A stretch of 34,070 nucleotides of DNA from Verrucomicrobiota bacterium (lineage in GTDB: Bacteria > Verrucomicrobiota > Verrucomicrobiia > Chthoniobacterales > UBA10450). Shown here piece after piece: positions 22,535-31,438 of the stretch. The stretch lies in assembly GCA_003219175.1 (NCBI GenBank), contig QHPU01000055.1:1-34070 (forward strand). The letters run 5' to 3'. The position numbers and the translations under genes are program-made. Under the pieces are notes generated by a model. That model had not been told where the DNA came from. It worked only from the letters and a program-made list of their open reading frames with translations, and did not search any database. How positions within the stretch are numbered: the stretch's first letter is position 1; each line of letters begins with the position of its first letter.

Positions 22535-23185
22535 TCAGCAACATCCCTTTTCCCGCACATAACGACACACGAAGACCCCCGCAAAGGCACCAGCAACAGG
22601 AGCCGCTAAGTAGATCCAAAGATTCTGCAGGTGTGTGGAGACCACCGCAGGCGCGAGTGATCTAGCAGGATTCACCGAAGCACCGCAAATCGGCCCGGCA
22701 AACATCGCTTCCAGAGCGATCACTGACCCAACCACAATCCCTGCGGTAATTCCTTTGTCCCGCGAACCAGTCGAAACCGGCAGGATCACAAACATCAGAA
22801 TTGCCGTCAGGAGAAATTCCAGCACAAAGGACTGCAAGGGCGGACCAGCCGGAAGGGTCGTACCGAGCAGCCTATTTTGCGGAAACAAAAATCGCAGGAC
22901 TCCACTGGCGGCAAGGGCTCCCGCGCACTGGCTTGCGACATATGGCAATACGTCGTGAGCGGCAAACCGTCCCGAAAAGCAAAAGCCGACCGTAACAGCG
23001 GGATTAATGTGGGCGCCGGAAATGTCGCCGAGTGTATAGATCATCGCGAGGACGATGAGTCCAAACGTGAGCGCGGCGCCGACGTGAGTGACGGCGCCAC
23101 CAGTGACCTCGTCGATGACGATCGCGCCGGTTCCCGCAAAAACGAGCGCAAATGTCCCGATAAATTCAGCAACGAGTCTCTTCAT
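22535..23185 (-). CDS. Aquaporin/MIP channel of the arsenic operon
   Basis: Major intrinsic protein of 216 residues with six helices and both half-helix motifs, 'SGAHINPAVTVGF' and 'GASVNPARSLAPAVV'. In Sinorhizobium meliloti the ars operon has an aquaglyceroporin, AqpS, in place of an arsenite pump; arsenite made by ArsC leaves down its gradient. The layout here is the same, so arsenite efflux by this channel is the best inference. The start at 23185 overlaps the arsC stop by one base (TGATG). It ends in a short tail with two cysteines. No ArsB or Acr3 is seen in the window. Confidence 0.9.
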   Translation of the reverse strand: MKRLVAEFIGTFALVFAGTGAIVIDEVTGGAVTHVGAALTFGLIVLAMIYTLGDISGAHINPAVTVGFCFSGRFAAHDVLPYVASQCAGALAASGVLRFLFPQNRLLGTTLPAGPPLQSFVLEFLLTAILMFVILPVSTGSRDKGITAGIVVGSVIALEAMFAGPICGASVNPARSLAPAVVSTHLQNLWIYLAAPVAGAFAGVFVCRYVREKGCC

Positions 23186-23628
23186 CACGGCCGTGTCGCC
23201 GTGCAATGTTCCTCGCAAAACCTGTCAATCTGAGCGCGAATCTGGTCGATCACGCCCCGAGTCTGTTCTAATCGTTCATCGTGGGTGCCGGTAAACTTTC
23301 CTGGGTCCGGAAAAGACCAATGTAATCGCGTTGTGACACCCGGAAAAATCGGGCAGCCCTGGGCTTCGGATTCGCTGCATACCGTGATCACATATGTGAA
23401 TATGTGCTTGGCCGATTTCCAAACGTCGAACACGGTCTGTGTTTTGTTACCCGAAATATCGATGCCCAATTCTTTCAAAGCCTCGAGCGCGAGTAGATTT
23501 AGCGCGCCAGGATTTAAGCCTGCGCTATGAGCTTCAAAATAATTCCCACACATTTTGTTTAATAGTGCCGCCGCGATCTGGCTCCGCGCGCTGTTTTGAA
23601 CACAAATGAACAGGACTTTCTTTTTCAT
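23185..23628 (-). CDS. arsC: Arsenate reductase, low-molecular-weight phosphatase family
   Basis: Reduces arsenate to arsenite in the cytoplasm. The P-loop 'CVQNSARSQIA' gives C9 and the CX5R site. The redox pair is C84 and C92 in 'ITVCSESEAQGCPIFPG', as in thioredoxin-coupled ArsC (the Staphylococcus pI258 type), with seven rather than six residues between them. The general acid Asp is in 'WSFPDPGKF'. It has 147 residues. ATG at 23628 overlaps the arsR stop (ATGA), and the downstream aquaporin overlaps its own stop, so arsR-arsC-aqp are tightly coupled. Confidence 0.93.
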   Translation of the reverse strand: MKKKVLFICVQNSARSQIAAALLNKMCGNYFEAHSAGLNPGALNLLALEALKELGIDISGNKTQTVFDVWKSAKHIFTYVITVCSESEAQGCPIFPGVTTRLHWSFPDPGKFTGTHDERLEQTRGVIDQIRAQIDRFCEEHCTATRP

Positions 23629-24002
23629 TGTTTTGCCGATTCCTTTTTTCTGGTGCTGAAGACGGCCGCCGGTTCGCAGCAGGCTAACTTTCCCAGCTTT
23701 GCCAGATCGCGGTTGAAGACTGCGTCCGATTGAACGCAATCCTGCAGACACTTCAGATTCGTCTCTAATTCCCGCGAACGCTTTACCGGTATTGAATAGA
23801 TCATCCAGTTCCGATCGCGCTTCGCGACAACCATTTTTCGTTTTCGGAGATACGCGAGATGTTTCGAAATCTTTACCTGTGGTTCGCCGAGAATCTCTTG
23901 GAAATGACACACGCAAAGCGGCGACTTCGCTAACAGATGCAGGATGCGGAGTCGCGTCCTGTCACAAAAGCACTGGTAGATTTGGATGAGATCGCCAGCC
24001 AT
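23625..24002 (-). CDS. arsR: ArsR-type arsenite-responsive repressor
   Basis: Winged-helix repressor of 125 residues. The N-terminal domain has 'LIQIYQCFCDRTRLRILHLL', the metalloid site 'SPLCVCHFQEILGE' matching the ELCVCDL motif of ArsR, and the recognition helix 'PQVKISKHLAYLRKRKMV'. A C-terminal pair of cysteines ('LACCEP') could add ligands. Arsenite binding would release it from the operator next to the promoter at 24464-24492. The start at 24002 (MAGDLIQ) overlaps the upstream TAA by one base; the longer frame lies within the upstream gene. Confidence 0.93.
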   Translation of the reverse strand: MAGDLIQIYQCFCDRTRLRILHLLAKSPLCVCHFQEILGEPQVKISKHLAYLRKRKMVVAKRDRNWMIYSIPVKRSRELETNLKCLQDCVQSDAVFNRDLAKLGKLACCEPAAVFSTRKKESAKQ

Positions 24003-24457
24003 TAGCAACACGCTGCGGTCGTCCCGCAGCAGGCCTCGTTTGCGGCAGACTTCCGACGTTCGCCCGCGCGACACTGAGTGCGGCCGCGGCTTAAAAGCAG
24101 CTCAAGATATTCACCTTCGAGTCTCGCTTCTGCGATCGGGTATTGCGCGACAACACAGCAATCATATTCAACTTCAACGTCCAGTTGGTCGTCTGGCAGA
24201 ACGCGTTCGCCGAGCTCCAGAATCCTGGCGAATCGATCGGACCGAAGCCGGTGTTCCGTGTCGCGTCCGACATGTGTTTGCAGCAACACCTTTTCTTCTT
24301 GGCCGGTCTCACCGCCGCAATCGATAAATTTTCTCACGACGTGACCGACTTCGGTTATGTGGGCGTGAGCAGGGACATAATTCCCATCGGGTAAGAGAAA
24401 ACGCGGAAACGTCGCTGGGTGCCGGCTGACGAGCTTTTTCAAAGCGTGTAGCGTCAT
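24002..24457 (-). CDS. DUF6428-like protein, first gene of the ars operon
   Basis: A small soluble protein of 151 residues that resembles the DUF6428 family often found in arsenic operons. Recognisable stretches are 'FLLPDGNYVPAHAHITEVG', 'FIDCGGETGQEEKVLLQ', 'HRLRSDRFARILELGERVL' and 'LDVEVEYDCCVVAQYPI'. The function of the family is not known to me. Cysteines are frequent: CC in the middle and a tail 'ACCGTTAACC', which could bind arsenite or metal. ATG at 24457 is preferred over TTG at 24463 because the promoter -10 ends 6 nt before it. The message would then start at or next to the ATG and be leaderless. It overlaps arsR by one base. Confidence 0.8.
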   Translation of the reverse strand: MTLHALKKLVSRHPATFPRFLLPDGNYVPAHAHITEVGHVVRKFIDCGGETGQEEKVLLQTHVGRDTEHRLRSDRFARILELGERVLPDDQLDVEVEYDCCVVAQYPIAEARLEGEYLELLLSRGRTQCRAGERRKSAANEACCGTTAACC

Positions 24458-24463
24458 ACCCAA

Positions 24464-24492
24464 ACTATATACCTATTAAGGAATATAGTCAA
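24464..24492 (-). promoter_or_regulatory. Sigma-70 promoter with overlapping ArsR-type operator
   Basis: On the minus strand, TTGACT (24492-24487) and TATAGT (24469-24464) are separated by exactly 17 nt. The 26 nt from 24489 to 24464 form an imperfect palindrome with arms ACTATAT and ATATAGT and inner CCT/AGG; 10 of 13 half-site positions match. A repressor bound here would block polymerase. The predicted transcription start falls on or within two bases of the ATG at 24457, so the mRNA may be leaderless. The -35 overlaps the stop of the upstream CDF gene. Confidence 0.8.
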
Positions 24493-25160
24493 GCACGGGA
24501 GGGAGTTTGTGCGCATCCGCACTTTCCTGCCATTGCGGCGCGGCCTTCCTTGATCAAAAATGGAATGAGTGCCAATGCTGCCACGCTGTCCAGCCACCAC
24601 CATCCGAGAATACGGGTTGCGGCGAGGCCTACCATCAAAACGATCGACAAATAGCCGCACACGATTGCCTCGATTGCATCCGCCCGAAGCGCGCTAGAGT
24701 TTAATCGAGCAGCTACTTTCAACTTATAACCGGCAAGAATCGGCATCCCGATTTTTGCCACCAAACCGATCAAAATCCCCCATGCGCTTTCGTGAGTATC
24801 TGTCACCCGATGCGCGATGAAAATTCCATACGCAGAATTAAACACGACGTAGCCGACCAGCAGATAGAGCGTGTATCCAACCAGCCTTGATGCACGCAGC
24901 TCGACAGCCTCAATGCGCGTTTCATCCGCGCGTCCGCTTGCCTCAACGCGAAGACGCCACAGCAGAACGCCGGCACTGAACAATTCGATGATGCTGTCGA
25001 TGCCGAATGCCTCGAGCAGAAGACTTTTCGATGCCCAACCGAGAAGCAGCGCCGCCGTTCCTTCAACGGTCATCCATCCCAGCGTGATGTAAGTCAGCAG
25101 CAGCGCGAGCCGCACATCGTCGGAACGTCGTTCCGCCGACACTCGATTCTGAGCATTCAC
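24489..25160 (-). CDS. Cation diffusion facilitator-like transporter (membrane domain only)
   Basis: Membrane protein of 223 residues with five to six helices, related to CDF metal/proton antiporters. The first metal motif is in TM2, 'LLLEAFGIDSIIELFSAGVL' (Asp and Glu). The second is in TM5, 'NSSALRADAIEAIVCGYLS'. The usual C-terminal cytoplasmic domain is missing; the protein ends soon after TM6 with a 'CGCAQ' tail. It follows cusA by 72 nt in the metal block and its stop overlaps the ars promoter. The start is GTG at 25160. The metal specificity is unknown. Confidence 0.8.
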   Translation of the reverse strand: MNAQNRVSAERRSDDVRLALLLTYITLGWMTVEGTAALLLGWASKSLLLEAFGIDSIIELFSAGVLLWRLRVEASGRADETRIEAVELRASRLVGYTLYLLVGYVVFNSAYGIFIAHRVTDTHESAWGILIGLVAKIGMPILAGYKLKVAARLNSSALRADAIEAIVCGYLSIVLMVGLAATRILGWWWLDSVAALALIPFLIKEGRAAMAGKCGCAQTPSRA

Positions 25161-25232
25161 TTTTTAGAAACTTGGCGATCACGACTACCAGCCGAACGAC
25201 CGTTGCCCAAACCTACATTGGACAGCCGAACA

Positions 25233-28200
25233 TCATGATTCATCACCTACGTCCCGTCCGCGCCACATCAGGAAGATCGTCGGATAGATCAGCAATTCCA
25301 AAAGCGTGGATGTTATGACGCCACCGATCATCGGCGTGGCGATACGTTTCATGACGTCGGCGCCAGTTTGAGTGATCGGAGACCACATGATCGGCAATAG
25401 CCCGAATAAAATTGCGCAGGCTGTCATGACTTTCGGCCGGAGCCGCTGCACCGCGCCTTCATGAATGGCCGCGCGGAGATCACCCCTTGATTTCATGCGC
25501 CCTTCGGCGCGGAATTTTTCCCACGCGTGATCTAGATAGAGCAGCATGACAACGCCGGTTTCAGCATCGAGGCCCGCCAGTGCTAGCAATCCCACCCAGA
25601 CCGCGACGCTCATGTGATAACCGAGCAGCCACAGTAACCAAAACGCGCCGATGAGTGAAAATGGGACGGCCAATAGCACGATACCCGTTTTTACAACCGA
25701 GCGCGTATTGAAGTAGATGAGAATGAAAATGATCGCGAGCGTCAAGGGGACAACAATCTTCAAACGTTCCTCGGCTTGTTTGATGTATTGAAACTGGCCA
25801 GCCCATTCGATATGGTAGCCGGCCGGAAATTTAACGCGCTCCGCGATGCGTTTCGCCGCATGACGCACATATCCGTCGATGTTGCTCGTCGCGGGATCGA
25901 TCAAAACGAATCCAACAAGCTGTCCGTTCTCATTGCGAATGCTCGGCGGGCCCGTCCGATAACGAATGTCCGCGACAAGTGAAATCGGAATCTGCGCACC
26001 CGTCGGAGTTGGAATCAACACGCGCTTCAGCGAATCGAGATCCTGCCGGAAATCTGGCGCGTATCGCGCTCTGATAGGATAACGCTCACGCGCTTCTACC
26101 GTTGTCGTGATTGTCTTCCCGCCGATAGCCGTCTCGATAACGTCATTGACATCGCCGGCGGTTAATCCGTAACGCGCCGCAGCTTCGCGGTTCACATCAA
26201 AATCCAGGAAATAGCCGCCCACGGTTCGCTCGGCGAACACGCTGCGTGTGTCGGGAAGATCGACAATTGCCGTCTCGATTTGATGGGCGAGACTCTCGAT
26301 GCCTTGTAAATCGGGCCCGAATACTTTTATTCCGAGCGCGCTGCGGAAACCGGTAGTGAGCATTTCCGTTCGCGTTTGGATCGGCATCCAGAAAATGTTC
26401 GCCATCCCGGGAGTCCGCAGGTTGACGTTTAGTTCGGCCACAAGTTTGTCCCAAGTCATGCCGCGCGACCATTGATCGAAAGGCTTGAGTGAAATGATCG
26501 TTTCAAACATCGAGAGCGGCGCCGGATCGGTTGCCGTTTCCGCTTGTCCTGCTTTGCCAAAAACGGTTGTGACCTCGGGAAATTTCTTAAGCAGTCGATC
26601 TTGTATTTGAAGGATCTTCGTCGCTTCGGTGATCGACATGCCTGGCACCGCCGTCGGCATGTAGAGCAAAGTTCCTTCGTTCAGCGGCGGCATGAATTCT
26701 TTGCCAAGCCGCGCAAAGGGAAAAATCGTCAACACCAGTAGCGCCAGCGCACCGAGTAACACAAGTCCGCGAAAGCGCAGAACGAAATTCAGCGCAGGTT
26801 CGTAAATTGAAATCAAAAATCGATTCAGCGGATTCTTCGTTTCCGGCGCGATCTTGCCGCGGATCAACAAGGTCATCAGCACTGGAGCCAGGGTGATGGC
26901 GAGTATCGCGGCAAAAAACATCGAGAATGTCTTGGTGAAGGCGAGGGGTTTGAACAAGCGACCTTCCTGGGCGGTGAGTGAAAACACCGGCAGAAAGCTG
27001 ACCGTAATGACGAGGAGCGAGAAAAACAGTGGTCGACCAACTGTTTTTGCGGCGGCGACGATCACTTCGATGCGTTCGCCATCGTTCGGTTCGCGGCCAT
27101 GGTCTTCCCGAAACTGCTCCAGAGATTTGTGGGCGTTCTCGACCATGATGATGGCGGCATCGATCATTGCACCGATCGCGATCGCGATGCCGCCGAGTGA
27201 CATTATGTTGCTCGTCAGATGCGAATAGAACATCGGGATGAACGACGCGAGGATTGCGATAGGCAGCGTGATGATCGCGACCAGCGCGGAGCGGACGTGC
27301 CAGAGAAAAACGAGACAGACCAGGGCGACGACGATGCATTCTTCAATCAATTTCTCGCGCAACGTCGCGATGGAACGATTGATCAGTTCGCTGCGATCGT
27401 AGGTCGGAACGATCCGAACACCCGGCGGCAGTGACGATTTGATGTTGTCGATCTTGCGCTTGATCCCGTCGATGACGGTGAGTGCATTCTCGCCATAGCG
27501 CATGACCACAATGCCGCCGACAGCTTCGCCTTTGCCGTCGAGCTCAGCTACGCCACGCCGTAGGGCACCGCCAAGATGGACGCTGCCGACATTCTTCACG
27601 TAAACCGGCGTGCCATTTTCAACCTTTAGGACCACGTTTTCGATGTCCGCGATGCTTTTGAAGTAACCACGACCACGAACGAAATATTCGGATGTCGAGA
27701 CTTCGAATGTCTTCCCGCCTACGTCGCCGTTGCTCGACTTCACGCGCGCGGCCAAGTCGCTGAGCGGAACACCGTGAGCGCTGAGCGCGTTTGGATCGAC
27801 ATCGATTTGGTACTCCTTCACGAAACCACCGACCGGGGCGACTTCGGCGACGCCTTTCACGGATTCGAGCGCGTATCGCAGATTCCAGTCTTGAATCGAG
27901 CGCAACTGCGACAAGTCGAGCTTCCCGGAATCGTCAACTAACGCATACTCGTAAACCCAACCGACGCCGGTTGCGTCTGGGCCAATAGTGGGATTGACGC
28001 CTTCAGGCAATGAACCTCGAATCGAGCTGAGGTACTCGATGACGCGAGAACGCGCCCAATAGATGTCGGTTCCGTCCTGAAAAATTACGTAAACAAAGGA
28101 TTTCCCGAACATCGATTCGCCGCGAACAAATTTCACTTTCGGCGCAGCGATAAATGCCGTGGAAATGGGATAAGTGACCTGATCTTCGACCAGATCAGGT

Positions 28201-28370
28201 GAACGCCCTTCCCAATCGGTATAAACGATCACCTGGGCGTCGCTCAGATCAGGAATCGCATCGAGCGGCATGTGGACCAGCGCGTAAATCCCAGCCGCTA
28301 TCGCAAAAAGCGTGAAGACAAATACGAGGAAGCGATTCCTCACGCTTGCTGCGATGACGCGCTCGATCAT
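25233..28370 (-). CDS. cusA: Heavy-metal RND efflux pump, CusA-like
   Basis: Inner-membrane proton-driven pump of 1045 residues, the right length for CusA/CzcA. It opens with 'MIERVIAASVRNRFLV', has 'AIPDLSDAQVIVYTDWEGRSP', the TM4 segment 'GGIAIAIGAMIDAAIIMVENAHK' and a normal C-terminal set of helices. The periplasmic segment 'IQTRTEMLTTGFRSALGIKV' carries the methionine that in E. coli CusA binds Cu(I)/Ag(I), so I favour copper or silver over zinc or cobalt. It works with the adaptor and outer-membrane channel encoded immediately upstream (16-nt gap) to export metal across both membranes. Confidence 0.93.
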   Translation of the reverse strand: MIERVIAASVRNRFLVFVFTLFAIAAGIYALVHMPLDAIPDLSDAQVIVYTDWEGRSPDLVEDQVTYPISTAFIAAPKVKFVRGESMFGKSFVYVIFQDGTDIYWARSRVIEYLSSIRGSLPEGVNPTIGPDATGVGWVYEYALVDDSGKLDLSQLRSIQDWNLRYALESVKGVAEVAPVGGFVKEYQIDVDPNALSAHGVPLSDLAARVKSSNGDVGGKTFEVSTSEYFVRGRGYFKSIADIENVVLKVENGTPVYVKNVGSVHLGGALRRGVAELDGKGEAVGGIVVMRYGENALTVIDGIKRKIDNIKSSLPPGVRIVPTYDRSELINRSIATLREKLIEECIVVALVCLVFLWHVRSALVAIITLPIAILASFIPMFYSHLTSNIMSLGGIAIAIGAMIDAAIIMVENAHKSLEQFREDHGREPNDGERIEVIVAAAKTVGRPLFFSLLVITVSFLPVFSLTAQEGRLFKPLAFTKTFSMFFAAILAITLAPVLMTLLIRGKIAPETKNPLNRFLISIYEPALNFVLRFRGLVLLGALALLVLTIFPFARLGKEFMPPLNEGTLLYMPTAVPGMSITEATKILQIQDRLLKKFPEVTTVFGKAGQAETATDPAPLSMFETIISLKPFDQWSRGMTWDKLVAELNVNLRTPGMANIFWMPIQTRTEMLTTGFRSALGIKVFGPDLQGIESLAHQIETAIVDLPDTRSVFAERTVGGYFLDFDVNREAAARYGLTAGDVNDVIETAIGGKTITTTVEARERYPIRARYAPDFRQDLDSLKRVLIPTPTGAQIPISLVADIRYRTGPPSIRNENGQLVGFVLIDPATSNIDGYVRHAAKRIAERVKFPAGYHIEWAGQFQYIKQAEERLKIVVPLTLAIIFILIYFNTRSVVKTGIVLLAVPFSLIGAFWLLWLLGYHMSVAVWVGLLALAGLDAETGVVMLLYLDHAWEKFRAEGRMKSRGDLRAAIHEGAVQRLRPKVMTACAILFGLLPIMWSPITQTGADVMKRIATPMIGGVITSTLLELLIYPTIFLMWRGRDVGDES

Positions 28371-28386
28371 GGCCTTCCCACCTCAA

Positions 28387-29703
28387 CTAGTGATGTCGAT
28401 GCTCTGCGGGTGCTGCCGCGAAATCCGCGAGCGCGCCTTGCACCTTCGATTCGGCGTCGATGAGAAAGTTCGCACTCGCGATCACGCGCTCGCCTTCCGC
28501 GAGACCGCTCTTCACTTCGTAATGATCGCCGATTTGCTCCCCCAGCTCGACGACCCGTGGCTCAAGTCTGCCGCCACCCTTATCGACGAATGCGATCTCA
28601 CGCGAGCCTGTCGGCATTACCGCGCTGGCAGGGACGACGAGGCCTTCGCCCATATCCATGCCAAGCTCGACGTTCGCATACATACCTGGCCGTAATTCGA
28701 AATCGGAATTCGGAACATCGATGCGCACCTTCGCCGTCCGCTTCACCTGATCGAGAAATGGATTGATGATCGCGACTTTTCCTTCGAAGCGATGATTTGG
28801 ATACGCGTTCGTCATGACCGTCACCGCCTGGCCGGTCTGCAACATCGACAATTCGCTTTCGTAAAACTCCGCCCAAACCCACACGACCGAGAGATCGGCG
28901 ATGTCGATCAAGCGATCGCCGACCTTTACGTTCACACCTTGGCGCGCGGGCACTTCCTGAACAACACCGCGAAAGGGCGACCGAAGCGTTAACACCTCAG
29001 TTGGCTGCCGCGTTCGCTCCAGGTCTGCGATTTGTTCATCAGTGATATTCCACTGCCGCAAACGCGATTCGGCCGCTGCAATTAGCCGTTCTGGCGTTGC
29101 ACGCGCGTCCCTTGCTTTTGCTTCGTCGCGCATGCGCAGAAGCATGACCAACTCACGCGATGTCGTAAGCAGGTCGGGGCCATAGATCGACAACAAGGGC
29201 GCGTCTTTTTCTACGACTTGACCGGCGGACGGAACGAACAATTCCTGCACGTAGCCATCCACGCGGGCGACGAAAGCCCAATGTTTCTGCAAGTCCGGTT
29301 CCACGGTGCCGACCGTACGGATGGTGTGGTGCAGCGGTGCGCGCGTCACCGTCGCGTATGTCACGCCAATTTGCTGCTGGCGTTCCACCGGAACGACGAA
29401 TTCGTGAGACGGCACTCCGCTTGTCTGTTTGCCGCTTTGCATTCCCGGCATTCCGGCCATTCCTTGCATACCACCGCCACTCGACGACTCGAATGCTGAC
29501 GGTGAAGTGCTCTTTTTCATCACCGGCACGAGCTCCATTCCGCAGATCGGACACTTCCCCGGCGCTTCTGCGTGCACCGACGGGTGCATCGTGCAGGTGT
29601 AATAATCTACGTCCGGCGGCTTCCTCGATTGGCTCGGTTTAGAGCACGCGGAACTGACAAACAGCACCGCGAGCACAAACAGTCTTACTGTTATCGATTT
29701 CAT
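28387..29703 (-). CDS. cusB: Periplasmic adaptor of metal RND efflux, CusB-like, with heavy-metal-binding domain
   Basis: Membrane-fusion lipoprotein of 438 residues. The signal peptide ends in lipobox 'SSAC' (about residue 20). Residues 35-62 form a heavy-metal-binding domain, 'YYTCTMHPSVHAEAPGKCP' then 'ICGMELVPV'. A Met-rich linker follows ('MQGMAGMPGMQSG'), then the hairpin, lipoyl and beta-barrel domains ('LRSPFRGVVQEVPARQG', 'RPGMYANVELGM'). The C-terminus 'EHRHH' may also bind metal. The Met-rich part supports Cu(I)/Ag(I). The start overlaps the cusC stop by 4 nt. Confidence 0.93.
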   Translation of the reverse strand: MKSITVRLFVLAVLFVSSACSKPSQSRKPPDVDYYTCTMHPSVHAEAPGKCPICGMELVPVMKKSTSPSAFESSSGGGMQGMAGMPGMQSGKQTSGVPSHEFVVPVERQQQIGVTYATVTRAPLHHTIRTVGTVEPDLQKHWAFVARVDGYVQELFVPSAGQVVEKDAPLLSIYGPDLLTTSRELVMLLRMRDEAKARDARATPERLIAAAESRLRQWNITDEQIADLERTRQPTEVLTLRSPFRGVVQEVPARQGVNVKVGDRLIDIADLSVVWVWAEFYESELSMLQTGQAVTVMTNAYPNHRFEGKVAIINPFLDQVKRTAKVRIDVPNSDFELRPGMYANVELGMDMGEGLVVPASAVMPTGSREIAFVDKGGGRLEPRVVELGEQIGDHYEVKSGLAEGERVIASANFLIDAESKVQGALADFAAAPAEHRHH

Positions 29704-31007
29704 TTTGTTTTCTCTGTTGTGGCTGAGGGAAAAAGATTGAGATCAGAGCCGACGACGGCTTCTAGCTCGGCAAGCGCGGCATAGTAATCAGCGCCGTGCT
29801 GTTGCCCCATCGCTTCCAAATCGCGCAAGTTTCGTTGCGCCGTGATCCATTCGAGGAAACTGGCTTTGCCGGTTTCGTAAGCGAACTGATTCGCTTCGAA
29901 TGCCTGGCGCGCTTGCGGCACGAGTTTGTCTCCAAAAAGCTCGAGGTGATGTCTTGCGGTATGGACTTTTTGCAGCGCGTCGCGCAATGCGCCCAACGAC
30001 TCGGCGTTGACGCGCTCTGATTCCTTTTCTGCAGCGGCCAGATTTTCCTTCGCCTCCCGAACGGCGGCAGAATATTTGCCGGGATTTATCCACGGCACGG
30101 TGAACGACAGGCCGGCAGCGAGTTCGCTAGCTGCTTGTCGCGACTCATTATAGCGCTGCGCTTCAACTTTGATCGCTGGATCGGGAATCCAATCACGCCG
30201 CGAGAGGTCGAGCCGCGACTTTTCCATATCGATCTTCGCTTGCGCGATTTTTAGTTCGGGGCGATTCGCGAGCATTCTCGCGCGGAGTGTCTTCATCGAG
30301 GTGCCGAGACTCGCGACACTTGTTTGCTCTGGCTGGCCTAACGGCGCGAACGCATCGCGATTCATCAAGACATTGAGTTGCGATTGCTCTGCGGAAATGT
30401 TCCGAACAATGTCCTGCTCCGCTTCCAGCAGCTTGCTCGCTTCCAGTTCCGCTGCGAGCGCATCCGCGACATTCGCTTTGCCGACTTCGTAACGCGAGCG
30501 ACTGACTTCGGCGAGTTGGCGTAGCGATGTCAGATTGCGCCGGTTGAGTTCCAACTGCGCATTCGCGTTCGCCAGTCGAAAATACGATGCGCGGGCCTGT
30601 GCTAGAACATCCAGTTGTTCGCGTCGCGCCTGCTCAAATGCGACGACTGCGTCGGCAGCGGCGACGCGTGCACGAACAAGATTTTTTCCGGTGAGCGGAA
30701 CAACCTGCTCGATCGACGCTATCTGATCGGTAAAGGAGTTTGGCGCAACATCGACAAACCGCGCTACACGTGAATTGCCGCTAATTTTCAGATCGTCCCA
30801 GGCAGCTTGTTGTGTCACACGCGCTTTCGCGGCGTTCCATTTTCGGAACGCTTGTTGAATTGCTGGATTATTCGCCAGCACGGCGCTCGTGACTCGGCCT
30901 AACGAAAGGCGGGCACCTAGCGATTCGGTTCCGGTCGCGGCGGAACCCTCACTGCGAATGTTTGAAACTAAGACTAAGTAAAAGGTTAATGCGTAAATTG
31001 TTTTCAT
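29700..31007 (-). CDS. cusC: Outer-membrane efflux protein, CusC/TolC-like
   Basis: Outer-membrane factor of the tripartite pump, 435 residues. It has a Sec signal ('MKTIYALTFYLVLVSNIRS') and then two OEP repeats of long helices: 'AFRKWNAAKARVTQQAAWDD', 'RRNLTSLRQLAEVSRSRYEV', and in the second half 'REAKENLAAAEKESERVNAE' and 'EANQFAYETGKASFLEWITA'. It lacks the lipobox seen in E. coli CusC. ATGA overlap with cusB implies coupling. A 71-nt gap separates it from the small cysteine-rich gene upstream. Confidence 0.9.
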   Translation of the reverse strand: MKTIYALTFYLVLVSNIRSEGSAATGTESLGARLSLGRVTSAVLANNPAIQQAFRKWNAAKARVTQQAAWDDLKISGNSRVARFVDVAPNSFTDQIASIEQVVPLTGKNLVRARVAAADAVVAFEQARREQLDVLAQARASYFRLANANAQLELNRRNLTSLRQLAEVSRSRYEVGKANVADALAAELEASKLLEAEQDIVRNISAEQSQLNVLMNRDAFAPLGQPEQTSVASLGTSMKTLRARMLANRPELKIAQAKIDMEKSRLDLSRRDWIPDPAIKVEAQRYNESRQAASELAAGLSFTVPWINPGKYSAAVREAKENLAAAEKESERVNAESLGALRDALQKVHTARHHLELFGDKLVPQARQAFEANQFAYETGKASFLEWITAQRNLRDLEAMGQQHGADYYAALAELEAVVGSDLNLFPSATTEKTK

Positions 31008-31078
31008 TGATCCAAGAGCTGAATTGGAATGCAGGCGTGCCGATAAATGGGCACACCTCCGGCCTCAGGCTCTTTGGA

Positions 31079-31438
31079 TCAGATAAGAAACGTGCAGAGA
31101 ACGACGCGCTTCGGCGGCGTTGAAGCCGCGAGGCCGAGCGCCGCTGGATCACCAGAACGCTCCGCTGGTCGCACCGAAAGCAAACAACTCGTTAGACCCG
31201 GTGTAACAACAGCGACGAGTAGTGAGGCCGCGCTGTCATCCTTAACTAGTGGTGGTGACGACGGCTGGGCCTTATTCTTCTCTGCTTCAGCGCAGCAAGC
31301 CTTGTTTGAACAGCTGCCTTGCTTGCAAGATTGGCCAATCGGCGGACTCGATGCCGGACAGGCTGACGCAGGCAATCGAACGGCGCTTACTAAAAGCGCC
31401 ATCACCATGACGGCGGCCAGCATCAACCGGTTTATCAT
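31079..31438 (-). CDS. Small secreted cysteine-rich protein heading the cus-like operon
   Basis: A 119-residue protein that I do not recognise. A signal peptide ('MINRLMLAAVMVMALLVSAVRLPASA') leads to a short region with seven cysteines, including 'SCKQGSCSNKACCAEAEK'. This spacing looks like a metal-thiolate site, so a periplasmic copper/silver-binding protein feeding the pump is a reasonable guess. The second half is low-complexity with Pro, Ala and Ser. It is first in the minus-strand block. A TATAAA lies 12 nt upstream of the ATG, without a convincing -35. Confidence 0.6.
   Translation of the reverse strand: MINRLMLAAVMVMALLVSAVRLPASACPASSPPIGQSCKQGSCSNKACCAEAEKNKAQPSSPPLVKDDSAASLLVAVVTPGLTSCLLSVRPAERSGDPAALGLAASTPPKRVVLCTFLI

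Noticed and set aside
23629-23916. Longer arsC reading frame
   Set aside because: The first 96 codons overlap arsR in another frame. The ArsC family starts at MKKKVLFICV and the ATGA overlap with arsR supports 23628.
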